Shown here: one piece after another, positions 24,641-36,300 of the stretch | Position numbering within the stretch: the first letter of the stretch is position 1 | Layout of the letters: each line of letters starts with the position of its first letter | NCBI GenBank assembly: GCA_025267735.1 | Contig: CM046303.1 | Location: 44,529,380 to 44,593,379 of the forward strand | Direction: 5' to 3' | DNA: 64,000 nucleotides | Origin: Mactra quadrangularis | Taxonomy: Eukaryota; Mollusca; Bivalvia; Venerida; Mactridae | Program-made: the position numbers and the translations under genes | The notes under the pieces: generated by a model | Databases searched by the model: none | The model's input: only the letters and a program-made list of their open reading frames with translations | Told to the model about the DNA's origin: nothing

Positions 24641-25170
24641 CTGCGTTCTATAAGAAATTGGGTTATTGTATGAACATTTGGGTAGTGTATGGCGGAATTG
24701 TACTTGAAAATTTGGTTAGTGTATGACTATGTTCTGTTTGAAATTTGGTAGGCGAATGGTTGTTATGTTTGAAATTTGGTTAGCGTATTGCTGTACATGT
24801 ATTATGTTTGAAATTTGGTTAGCGTATGGGTGAATTGGGTTTAAAATTTTGTTAGTGCATGACTGTTTAATGTTTGAAATTTGGTTAGTGTATAATGAAT
24901 TGGGTTTAAAATTTGGTTGGCGTATGACTGTTTTTTGTTTGAAATTTGGTTAGCATATTGCTGTATTTTGTTTGAAATTTGGTTAGTGCATAAATGAATT
25001 GGGTTTGAAATTTGGTTAGCGTATGGATGAATTGTGTTTAAAACTTAGTTAGTGCATGACTGTATTAAGTTTGGGATTTGGTTGGCGTGTGGATTAATTG
25101 GGTTAAAATTTTGTTTAGCGTATGACTGTTGGGTCGTGTATGACTATATTATGTTTGAAATTCGTTATCG
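24640..25170 (+). repeat. Degenerate tandem repeat, ~35-45-bp unit
   Basis: More than ten imperfect copies of TTTGAAATTTGGTTAGCGTA followed by variable tails (TGACTGTATTATG or TGGATGAATTGGG). The period is uneven because tails differ in length. It follows the four-span gene and may be in its 3' UTR. Confidence 0.8.
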
Positions 25171-25174
25171 TATT

Positions 25175-26070
25175 CATGACTGTATCGTATTTGAAACTCT
25201 CAGTGAGTGGTTGTTCACCATTTAAAGAACTTGAAGTAATCGGTTGATACTTAATGTATACTACCATATTAATAAGGGAATATCACTCTTATTTGCTAAG
25301 ACAATACGTTTTGTGTGCTTGTGGTATTCAACCTGGATATTATCACTTCTAACTAACAATAATGGGCGTAAAAACAGTGATGGCTTCGTGATATGTATAG
25401 TAGTGACGTTAGAACAGGATTAACTTAGACAGTTCATTTTCATTTTCCCCCATAAGTAATTGCCAATCCATCTTTGGTGAGCACCTTAGAGTAATAGCTT
25501 CAAAGTTCGTGTAACGTTGGTGCGTCGAGAGATTATCATTAAAGACTTATTAAATCATTGTAAAGAATTGATAGTTATTAGTGTTTGGAATGCATACTTA
25601 TTCTGGATCCTTGGTGAATGTTTCATTATTTATGTACACCACTGTCTACAGTCACAAATGTTATAGTGCTCTGGAAAGTATATATTAAATTAAATTATCG
25701 TAATTCCAGCAAAAATGTGGATGTACCTGCATGGGAAACCATAAAAGGTTGAGTTCAGGATTTTGTCTATCCATATGTATGACTTTTACTCCTAGTACAA
25801 ACGTTAAGGGGTCGAATTAAAGTGCTGAAAGCACTAAATAAACGATTTATTGAAAGTTTGCTTCCATCTGCAATAATGCGAGAGGAACAGAGCCGATGAC
25901 AATCAAATGTAGAAGAATGATAAGGGGTGAATTTTCCAAATAGTAACATTGAATCTTTAGTGCCGCATGATTTTGATTGATAAAGACAATACTATGAAGT
26001 GTTAGTCAAAGGGACTCATTATAAACATACTCGTATTGTCATAAACATTGAAAAACTATTATCACCCATA
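25175..26070. other. Intergenic, nothing recognised
   Basis: AATAAA near 25838 could end the four-span transcript. No repeats shared with other parts of the window were seen. Confidence 0.4.
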
Positions 26071-26076
26071 CAAAAT

Positions 26077-26153
26077 CATTCTCGTTCCCAGGGTTTAGTA
26101 GTATTCTCTATACTGTGTATTGAGAATCCTACTATACTCTGGGTACGAGAATG
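26077..26153. repeat. Hairpin family A, copy 3
   Basis: CATTCTCGTTCCCAGGGTTT faces CTCTGGGTACGAGAATG, with ATTCTCTATACTG and TTGAGAATCCTACTATA in the arms. Confidence 0.85.
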
Positions 26154-26946
26154 TACAAAATATACATACAAAATATACACTGTGTACCCATGTCAGGTAT
26201 TTGGAAATTCTGATCGATTTATAGGAAACTCACCTTACATACCCATACACTCATATTATATGAGTATGATTATTATATCATCTTCGTTAGTTTTACAGCA
26301 CGCAATTTAGTTTAGTTTTTTTACTTATAATTTTCAAGTACATGTAGATTGTTAAAGCGTCAAAATACGTTGTACGAGTGTTTCAAGTGGTACTCCATGT
26401 ATTTGTAAGCTTGTTTACCGCAGCTCACGTAGATATGTACATATACGTAGATCTCATAAAACGGTGTCTTATTTGAATATGGAATTCATGAAAGCGACAG
26501 TATCTTGTACGTTCATTTTAAACAACACTTTTCTGAAATTTCTGTTGCGAAGAAATTTATATATGTATTTTTCCAACGTATTGTTCAACAGAACCGGATG
26601 CCTTTCACAAAGCTATAATAAAACTTCGGTATCATCGAAAAGCATTGAACACATAACATTAGTGCAAATTGGCCGACGGTCCGACTCTGTTCCGATCCAT
26701 CTAAGACAAAATACATTATTAAGGTTTATAAGTGAATAGTGACGATGGCGAGTAAGTGAACGGGGCGGATGTTTTAACGTTTGCTGAGAAGCTTTGTGAA
26801 CATACTTTGACAGCAAATTATTTTTATGATAAATGTGAATTACTGATTATAAAAGACCCTGTTTGACAAATATGTCATCATGAGAAGATGGCGAGCCTAA
26901 TCATTCTCAACACTTGTATTGACAGTCTTGAAGCGTATCTAACCAT

Positions 26947-27073
26947 TGGTTACGTTCCTATGCATATTGCTAGCTACGTTCCTTGGTACCTCCGATTTGA
27001 TATAACTTTTGGTAGTAGTAGGGTACCAGAGAACTAAGTGTTATGTGGCGATTTCCGTAGGAAACTGACCCAT
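26947..27073. mobile_element. Foldback MITE family C, diverged copy
   Basis: Read on the minus strand it shares GGAAATCGC, TCTCTGGTACC, ACCAAAAGT, ATCGGAGGTACC and TAGCTAGCAAT in the same order as 1133-1274. Confidence 0.6.
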
Positions 27074-27299
27074 AATGTATTTCATGTAATTTGTGTGCAT
27101 GTGATGCTACAAAGTTTCATGGGACTCATATAAAACAGTGAATAACTCATAACCCTAGTCCCTAGGTACGTTTAAGTGTTGCTGCCTAATTCTTCAGATA
27201 AAGGGAAGTTACAACTGCTCCGTAGGGATATACTTGAATCAGACAAGGATATAAAATGCCCTATGTATCATTTAATTGGATATAACAACCGCAACGGTT

Positions 27300-28665
27300 T
27301 CTTCCTCTTGTTGAAAGGATAACCATTTGGTAACACCAAACTCCCTGTGCTTACTTCCCTTTATTGATAGAAAAACCATTACCAACACCGAACTCCTCGT
27401 GGTAACTTCCCTTTATTGGAAGAATAAACAATACCATCACCAATCTCTCCGTGGTTACCTCCCTTTATTAAAAAAATAACCATTACCAACACCGAACTCC
27501 TCGTGGTTACTTCCCTTTATTGATAGAAAAACCATTACCAACACCGAACTCCTCGTGGTTACTTCCCTTTATTGAAAGAATAACCATTTGGTAACACCAA
27601 ACTCCCTGTGGTTACTTCCCTTTATTGATAGAAAAACCATTACCAACACCAAACTCCTCGTGGTTACTTTCCTTTATTGAAAGAATAACCATTTGGATAC
27701 ACCACACTTCCTGTGGTTACTTCCCTTTATTGAAAGAATAACCATTTGGAAACACCAAACTCCCCGTGGTTACTTCCCATTATTGAAAGAATAACCATTA
27801 CCAACACCAAACTCCCCGTGGTTACTTCCTTAAAAAAATAACCATTTGGTAACACCAAACTTCCTGTGGTTACTTCCCTTTATTGATAGAATAACCATTA
27901 CCAACACCAAACTCCTCGTGGTTACTTCCCTTTATTGGAAGAATAACCATTTGGTAACACCAAACTCCTCGTGGTTACTTCCCATTATTGAAAGAATAAC
28001 CATTACTTACACCAAACTCCTCGTGGTTACTTTCCTTTATTGAAAGAATAACCATTACCAACACCAAACTCCCCGTGCTTACTTCCCTTTATTGAAAGAA
28101 TAAACAATACCAACACCAATCTCTCTGTGGTTACCTCCCTTTATTGATAGAAAAATCATTACCAAAACACCGAACTCCCCGTGCTTACTTCCCTTTATTG
28201 AAAGAATAACCATTTGGTAACACCAAACGTGGTTACTTCCCTTTAATGAAAGAATAACCATTACCAACACCAAACTCCTCGTGGTTACTTCCCTTTATTG
28301 GAAGAATAAACAATACCAACACCAAACTCCCCGTGGTTACTTCCCTTTATTGAAAGAATAACCATTTGGTAACACCAAACTCCTCGTGGTTACTTCCCAT
28401 TATTGAAAGAATAACCATTACTTACACCAAACTCCTCTTGGTTACTTTCCTTTATTGAAAGAATAACCATTACCAACACCAAACTCCCCGTGGTTACTTC
28501 CCTGTATTGAAAGAATAACCATTTGGTAACACCAAACGTGGTTACTTCCCTTTAATGAAAGAATAACCATTACCAACACTAAAGTCCCCGTGGTTACTTC
28601 CTTTTATTGAAAGAATAATTATTACCAACATCAAACTCCCAATGGTTAATTCCCTTCATTGAAAA
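27300..28665 (+). repeat. Minisatellite, 52/53-bp unit, about 25 copies
   Basis: Successive copies of CACC(A/G)AACTCC start at 27334, 27386, 27438, 27490, 27542 and 27595, a 52-53-bp period. Two unit types alternate, one with CATTACCAACACC and one with CATTTGGTAACACC, and some units are shorter. Each unit carries GTGGTTACTTCCCTTTATTG. Small open frames inside are by-products. The unit and the sequence just after the array (GTGTGAGGAG) resemble the interior and 3' part of the Helitron at 44820-45155, so I infer the array expanded inside a related element. Confidence 0.9.
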
Positions 28666-28723
28666 TGCCACGACGTGTTACGTAACTAGTGTGAGGAGCC
28701 TGAGATACAGCATGTACACAGAT

Positions 28724-28790
28724 CATTCGAAACTCCTCGGCCATTCACTACGAATAACTAATTCAATGAATTGTCGATGAGATCCGAATG
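28724..28790. repeat. Hairpin family B, copy 3
   Basis: CATTCGAAACTCCTCGGCCA faces TCGATGAGATCCGAATG. It lies just beyond the 52/53-bp minisatellite. Confidence 0.75.
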
Positions 28791-29410
28791 ACATACAGCT
28801 AGGTATCAAATGCTCACTGAAATATAGAAAATATATACGTATGTAATCAGAGATGTACCTAGGTCATTGATGTAAATTTTCTGGATGATCTCATTGTTGA
28901 CATTTTGTTTTAACCATCTTAGATTGTATACATGTATACTTGAGTGTGTGACTATGTTTTACTGTAGTTAACTTGTTGTTCGTGCTTTACACACATACAC
29001 ATGTTCAATGTATTTATTTTTAGGATTCAATTTATATTTGATTGTTTAATTTTTACCTACCTATGATGTTAAAACTGTTATTTTCATATATAAGTTTTTT
29101 TTCAGTATTTGGGGAAAGGGTCTGAGGGTTTTTATATAGAACATTTGGGGAAATTTTATCGCAGTTTCATAGATAGGGAACAAAAATATCCAAGGTAAAC
29201 TCCATATGGGAAAACTGCATGATTTTAAAGAAATTTCAGGAGGAGAAGGTGCCTGTAAACAGCCCCTGTTATATAAGGAAAAAAGGTCTGTATATTATTC
29301 AAAATAAGTACAGTGTCCTTAAAACGTTCTTTGACAAAGTAAGTTTAAAGAAAATTTTATTCAGAGGCACTGAACACATATGATGTTGTTACAAGCAACT
29401 ACATGTTACA

Positions 29411-29728
29411 GTAGCCTGTTCAATTACCCTAAACGTTCCAAAACGTTCCGTGACGATACATTTGGAACTCCTCGGCCATTTGTTGCGAATAATCTCGGAC
29501 ATATTTAGACGCTATTTTGAAACTACCGGTGTTGAAGTAAGCAAATATACTATCGTTTAGGCAATGAGTGATGTTTCGTTTTAGTCCATAAATTTTGAAA
29601 CATCACTCATTGCCTTAACGATCGTATATTTCTTTATTAGAATGGATTATTCGCAACGAATGGCCGAGGAGTTCCGAATGTATCGTTACGGAACGTATTG
29701 GAACCTTTAAGGTAATTGAACAGGCTAC
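29411..29728. mobile_element. Large foldback carrying hairpin family B, 318 bp
   Basis: Outer arms GTAGCCTGTTCAATTACC and GGTAATTGAACAGGCTAC are perfect inverses. Next come CGATACATTTGGAACTCC and its mate, then CGGCCATTTGTTGCGAATAA. A second central palindrome has AGGCAATGAGTGATGTTTC facing GAAACATCACTCATTGCCT. The left arm has extra sequence absent from the right. Confidence 0.85.
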
Positions 29729-29734
29729 AGGTGA

Positions 29735-31640
29735 TGAGCTTGACTCTTTGTCGTTATACAAACAGCTGTCTATCAGTCTGATTAAAAGCTTCATTTAGTG
29801 ATTGTATGATTGAGGAAAGTTAATATGAACTTCGGTCAGATTAATCACAAATGGGGAAATCTAGTTTGACGAAACCACGTTTTCAGTATTCGGAATCGGG
29901 ACGGTATCGAGTGTCCAGACAATTGTATTGTACCAAAATCTGTGATTGTTATTCGATGTTTGTAAATGTATTTCGGCAACTTTATCGTCAGTATACATAA
30001 AGTATATATAATGTACTGTAATCTGTTCAGAACGTGCTTTGAAATTTTGTTAATATGTTTGGTTTCTGTTGGCTAATTTTATAATTTATTTGATTAGGCC
30101 ATGCCATACCGGAAGTTCGCGTGCGCGTAGGTTTTAGAATCCTCAATCCCAAAAAAAAATTGTTGGTGAATTTTTATTAAATAATTATGTCGTTCCGGGA
30201 ATCGATAACTGATTTTTCTCAGGAAATACTGGTAGTTCCTTGTTTCTGTATATTTAATTAATGAAAAATGTACATGTGTATGTTATGTATACTTTTTTAT
30301 AGAATTACTTTAATCTCACATTTATGTCCTAAACTACCAAGTACCTATTTGTTTGAATACTAGCAAGAATGGACATGTGTTTTAGTTTTCGGTTTGTTTG
30401 TTTTTGTGAATAGGTACCTAGGTTTGTCGAACTTAAGTTGACGCTTAATGAAATTCCAATTTGGCATGGCGTTATGATATGTAATGAATTGCTACATTTA
30501 GCCACAGGATCTTGGAATTCTATACATGTACAGTATATCATACTACGAAAATATCACTCCTACGTTTTCATAGTATTACATGTATACAAAATGCCAAGCT
30601 TCAATGTTTATGTTAGTCCCAGGGCTGGGGGAATTGAAAGGTTTGAAGTAGAATCCCCGGAGTTTTCTTAATTACGTATGTTGCTTCCATAGCCACCAAC
30701 TGAGTTTTTAAATAAGCTTAAACAAGGACCCTGTATAAACATATATATGTATATATGGTTCATGGATAAAACTATTAAAGTATACTATTACAGACGAAAT
30801 TGAATTTCAGTTTTTTTTGTTTTGTTCAACTATAACTTCAACATAGTAAGCTTACATCGTAAATGTAGAAATTGTATGTAGAATTCACCTAACTGTTGAG
30901 CTGCTACGATGCTACTTTGATGAGCTATGATACGCACACTGTGTGGCACTCGTAAAAATATTAGTAAGTTATCCTAGATAGATATTGACTTCAATCACCG
31001 ATCTAGCGTTGTTTGAACTCATAGTTTTATTATTTGTTTATGTTTTAATATATTGATAGATATGTTTTAGATATGTTTTAGCACTGTATTGAACGAACGA
31101 AAATAAAGGCAAAGAAAATGGATTTACTTTCTGTATTTGTTTATTTATTTATTCCAATCAATGCTTTTTGAACCAGCATACAACTCTGGTACCCAGCAAT
31201 TCTTGACCACAGGATGCTAAATCCTGTTATGTATTGAATTGTCTTAATTTCATTTTGGAAAGTAAATTAAGCAATCTAGCTCGTAACTCCAGGCATGAAC
31301 CCTATATGCATAGAGTCCTTGCTCCAGTGTATAGGATTTTCCTTACGTTACAAAGTTTTTACTCATCATTGCTGAAAAGCATGTCGTTGTTCTGTGCACA
31401 CATGTTATCATTGTAACAGTGAAAGTTTGTATGAACCGCAGGGAAAAGAAACCATTTGAATTCTGGATATAGTCTATTATGAATTATATTTGGTTAGGTG
31501 AACCAGTCTCATTCATTATGATGAAAAATGTTGAAAGATACGCGTAGCACTTGAGCTAACCATGAACCCATTGGGTCCTTGAACTAAAACACAATGAGAA
31601 GTCAGATGGATGTGAAGTTAATTAGCAGTAACAGCAAAGT
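29735..31640. other. Intergenic, nothing recognised
   Basis: AT-rich. Short open frames near 30330-30670 carry no domain or splice evidence. Confidence 0.5.
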
Positions 31641-31644
31641 ATAA

Positions 31645-31885
31645 ATAGTAGTAGGACGCGCACTTATCGATCGAGTGGTCCAGGGTCCGAACTCCACTAA
31701 GGGGCACTGCTAATTTCATGGAGCAAGAAATTGACATACAGTTGTTCCATGTAATCCACTCTGGCGTAAATGGGTACTGTGAGGGGTCACCTGTCTTATC
31801 TTAATGATCAGCGGTTATTGTGGAAAATTGTGAAGTCGGCTGAGCATGTATGTGGAAGCAGACTTTAAATCGCACTTTATTTTAA
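31645..31885 (+). mobile_element. tRNA-derived SINE, family 3 copy 2
   Basis: A head with B box GGGTCCGAACTCC, then GGCGTAAATGGGTACTGTGA, GGCTGAGCATGTATGTGGAA and GCAGACTTTAAA, in the same order as 46340-46575. Confidence 0.7.
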
Positions 31886-32029
31886 ATAACAGGAACAGCA
31901 GTGAGCTTGAGCAGTAGGATCAATCTTACTATTGTACTTCCAGCAGATAGATTGAAAGTAGTACAATCATGAAGACAGTATAACCGGTGGTAATCGAGTT
32001 ACTGTACATTAAAATTATAGTTAGTTATA

Positions 32030-32075
32030 AATAAACAGAACAAAACAGAACAAAAGTTCATTTCACCCACGTAAA
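32030..32075 (-). mobile_element. Possible third LINE tail
   Basis: Plus-strand CAGAACAAAACAGAACAAAAG resembles the tail of the LINE at 8667. No polymerase sequence was recognised next to it. Confidence 0.3.
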
Positions 32076-32268
32076 TAATTACAATATGGAGTACTGTAAT
32101 ACTAAATTATATAATAAGAAGTAAACAGTCAGTGATATCAATAACATTTAAGTATGGGGGAAATTGTTCGTATGAGTACGAAGCATATTCATGAGAATGC
32201 AAATAAAAGCTATCATTAACATCGTTTTAAAAAACTACAAACACATAAATCAAAACAATCATCGTTAT

Positions 32269-32344
32269 CATTCTCGTTCCCAGAGGCTATCAAGATTCTC
32301 GATACTGTTAGATTGAGAATCTTGATAACCTCGGGGTACGAATA
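32269..32344. repeat. Hairpin family A, copy 4
   Basis: CATTCTCGTTCCCAGAGGCT faces CCTCGGGGTACGAAT, with inner ATCAAGATTCTCGATACTG and GATTGAGAATCTTGAT. Closest to copy 1. Confidence 0.85.
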
Positions 32345-32939
32345 TTAATGCATTATAAACAAAATAAAGAACGGCTAAAAACTACCATCATCAATATGTT
32401 AAATGACTCAAACAACAAACCAAACCTACTTTCGTCATCATTATATACAACATCAACAAAAAAATTAACACTAACTAGTATCATGTACCAGAGACATATT
32501 CTCTGAATGTATCATCATCATCATTATAATAACAACGCCAACTACTAATCAAAACTACCATCACCATCATTATTATAAAGGAAAAAAAACGATTACCATA
32601 ATCAACACATGGATGTTAAATAAAATCCCTGATCAACACAAGGACTATAATAGACCACTGGCACCATCGTCCCCACACTCGTTAAATACGCACACATATA
32701 ATATTTTGTCAACAAATACAATTAAAAATCGGTCCCGAATACATTACCGAGTACGAGTTATATCTATACTTTCAGTATATTATATATGGTAGTGTGCATG
32801 TATGTATGCAAAGGGAACTATATATAGGGACGTACGCATTATTTTATGATAATAAGATATGGACTCTGGTGCCAGTGCCATAGACATGATTTTGAACATA
32901 TATTCAATATGAAAAGAGCACTATACAAATGCGGTATAT

Positions 32940-33007
32940 AATAATCATCATCATCATCATCATCGTCATCATCATTATCAACAACAACAACAACATCATC
33001 ATCATTA
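32940..33007. repeat. ATC/ACA microsatellite
   Basis: Runs of ATC followed by ACA and ATC triplets, 170 bp upstream of the XYLT start codon. It explains an Asp-rich open frame on the minus strand. Confidence 0.9.
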
Positions 33008-33177
33008 AAGGCATTAGCAATGTAAAAAAAATGTAAAAACACATCATTAACATTAAATTATTGCGAACCGGTATGTTGTAACGACAAGCTTGTGTGTATT
33101 TGGTATTATCCCGGATAGAGAAAAAGAACGGGATAGTGAATCACACGGTGTGGCTTTCTTACGATACACAAACAATC

Positions 33178-33393
33178 ATGGCGGCCTCCAGGATAAATTC
33201 GTCCTGGAGGATTTGCCGTCGTTATAGAATATTTTTCTACTTTTGCTTTATAGTATTGTCTGTACAATTATTTCTTGGATATAGCTTTTATTCAATGAAC
33301 AGTCAAGAATTAAAGAATACCGAAGTTCGTAGAAATGGTGCCATACATGACGTGGAAGCCACTCGACATCCGGTTCCACTTGTGAATGTGAGT
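33178..33393 (+). CDS. XYLT: XYLT exon 1: start codon and signal anchor
   Basis: Starts at the ATG in a CAATCATGGCGGCC context. The frame is open further upstream, but this is the first ATG before the basic tail and hydrophobic segment. Residues 5-17 are rich in Arg, and residues 18-35 are strongly hydrophobic (FFYFCFIVL), as expected of a type II Golgi anchor. The donor AGT|GTAAGT ends the exon in phase 0, which matches exon 2. A competing in-frame read-through reaches a stop near 33453 and is not needed. Confidence 0.8.
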
Positions 33394-36300
33394 GTAAGTC
33401 ATGAAGTATTTGATTTATTCCAAATTTCATTGTTTGTCCACCCACTAATATGACTAAGGCAAAGCCTCAAAGCGAGCTCGACGAATCCAAACTTATATAT
33501 GGAGACGTAACCAACTTTTTTGACTTGTTAACTTGTAGACCCATAACTTGCATATATTATAAGAGTCTGAAATTAATGGAGATTAAAAAGAGAAAAAAGA
33601 ACCTTCTACAGGAAATCAATTTTCAAGACCAATCATCGAAACACTAATTATACACTAATATGAACTTAGGTGCTACCTATGGCGCGGAAAACAGACTTAC
33701 ATGTATTACTTAAAAATGATAAAATAAGATTGTTACTTTGGCAAAATAAAATAAAGAAAAGAAATTCGTCGCTGTGAAGGATTTATTTTGTTTGAGGGCC
33801 TATTAATTAGATAAGCTAGTGGAGATAACTGCGTAATTTATTGCTTTCTGAAAAATCAGACAACATTTCATTCTTTTATGTCGGAATCATATTTCAATTC
33901 TGAAAGAAATGTATTGTACATATTTATTTATCTTATGAATAAAGATGAAGATAAAAAAGCCTCGATAAAACATTCATTTTATTTTATGAAGATAGAAATG
34001 TTTTCCTCTTTCCGTAACGTTAAGTTACGGAAACGTGCCGGTTTTATCATGAACGTCTCTTAGCGACGTCACGAACGGTGCGTTGGTAAGTATTTCCAAT
34101 GTAAAAAGTCATAAAAATACTTTAATGAGGAAACGAACGAATAAAACGACCAACTATATTTTGGATTGTTATCTTGGAATAAGCATCGTAAAAAACACAT
34201 TTGAAATTATTTTGTAAGCGGAAAAGGCCACGAGTAAGCTGCCAATATTTTTATCCAATGAAAAGCCGCCAGTTGCTTCATTTATTGATCCGAATCGTTG
34301 AACGCTTGTTGTGCAATTTTCTATAGAGCGTCTTTAATCTTGATTAGCAGATGTTTGATTAAGCGTCTAATAAAATTGATGAAAATGGCGGCCCCCATAT
34401 ACTGGAGACGTTTTTCAAACTCATAGGACTATATATTTTTCATTAATTTTATCGTTTTTTTTTCAATTTTAAAGAATTAACGTACGTCATACACGTTGTC
34501 TAAAAGCGCTCAAAGCCCTCGCGGGCCTTCGGCCCCGCTCGGGTTTTCCGCGTATGATCACTCTATGTGTTTTGCTGTACTTAAAAGCGTCACATCACAG
34601 AGAAATGGAAGGTAGCCTAGGACTACACCTGCATCCTCACAAGAATATCATGTTCTCCAAGATGCAAATAAAACATTTGATTAGACTACATATACGGCTT
34701 CAACCCACAAAACATATCCCCTGTTTCTATTGTATTTTTTGGTACTTTTAAAAATGTCACTTTTTATGAACTTGCAGATCCACGCTTGTAAACATGGCCT
34801 TATTGTAGCTGCTTCAGTGATATATTTATTCGAGGGCCTATTAATTAAATAAGCTAGGGGAGATAACTGCGTAATTTATTGTATTCAGAAAAATCTGACA
34901 ACATCTCATTCTTTTATGTCAGAATCATATTTCAATTCTGAAAGAAATGTATTGTACATTACTATTAATTAAATAAGCTAGGGGAGATAACTGCGTAATT
35001 TATTGTATTCAGAAAAATCTGACAACATCTCATTCTTTTATGTCAGAATCATATTTCAATTCTGAAAGAAATGTATTGTACATTATTATTTATCTTTTGA
35101 ATAGAGGTGAAGATGAAAAAGCCGCAATAAAACATTCATTTTTTAAGATAGATATATTTTTCCTCCTTAAACAATGCCCAGTACCGTTAAGTTACGGAAA
35201 CGTGCCGGTTTTATCATAAACGTCTCTTAGCGACGTCATAAACGGTGCGTTGGTAAGTATATTCGATATAAAAAAGTCATTAATAAATAGAGGAAAAGAA
35301 CGAATAAAACGACCAAATATATTATGAATTGTTATTATGGAATAAGCATCGTAAAAAAAAACACTTTTGAAATTATTTTGTAAGCGAAAAAGGCCATGAG
35401 GCAGCTGTTAATCTTTTAAGCCAATGTAAAGATGCCACTTACTTCGCCGCGTTGACTCTCTTCCTCTTATAATTTCCGGATGCGCAGGGCGGGTTAAAAA
35501 ATCAACTTCCGGTAAATTGTCAAAATACGATACTGTATAGAAACATATTCGCGTTACCGTAAAGCTCGCTTTTCGAGCGGGCCCTTTGGGCTCGCTCTTC
35601 TAGCTCGCTATTATGTGTTCATCCTTCAGATTAATACAACTTCAATTACAGGCCGGTCCCAAGAGGAGAGATGTTTATATTGATGTAGAACATTCTGCTT
35701 GAACTAGTTCTGGCTTCCAAAACTTAGTTTATAAGCCGCTTTTTTACATTTTGATTTTCATCAGATGCGGCATTAAAGTTTTGGATCAGACCCGTTATGA
35801 AACCTCAATAGAATGACACTTACTCGTTTAGGCTTGACTAATACTCCTTAGGTGATTGGAATTGTGCATTATTAAAGAAAAGAAATATTTCAACATCATT
35901 TCACTCCATATCAATCATTGAAATATCAAAACTTAAATGAAATTGCCTAATTCGCCAGGAAACATTCAGTTCATCATCTTACATACAGATGCAGCAGTGC
36001 AAGATCTCATGTTTCATTCGGAGATCTCGGTTCGTAGCCTTTTAGAAATTATTTGTAAACAACGACATTTTGTTTTATAGCAATTCAAGATTTTATTTCT
36101 TATCAATTTTCTTATATTACCATCAGTGCTTACATAAAATCGTATAGATTATATAAAATTAAAGGAAAAAAAAACATTTTATGTTTATTTCCAACGAAAA
36201 TATTTTGTAAATAAATGTTGCATGATTGAAACACGTGGTATTGTGATCAACTTCATGACCGTCAAGGTCGATCTCAACGTCATGTGGTCACACATTTTGT

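Noticed and set aside
27846..28273. Small open frames on both strands
   Set aside because: Repeat-unit translations of the 52/53-bp minisatellite.
27300..28665. CRISPR array
   Set aside because: Whole 52/53-bp units repeat with no unique spacers, and the host is an animal.
32839..33042. Asp-rich minus-strand open frame
   Set aside because: Translation of the ATC triplet run upstream of XYLT.
33394..33453. Exon 1 read-through to a stop at 33453
   Set aside because: A strong AGT|GTAAGT donor at 33393 joins in phase to exon 2, and the downstream gene requires it.
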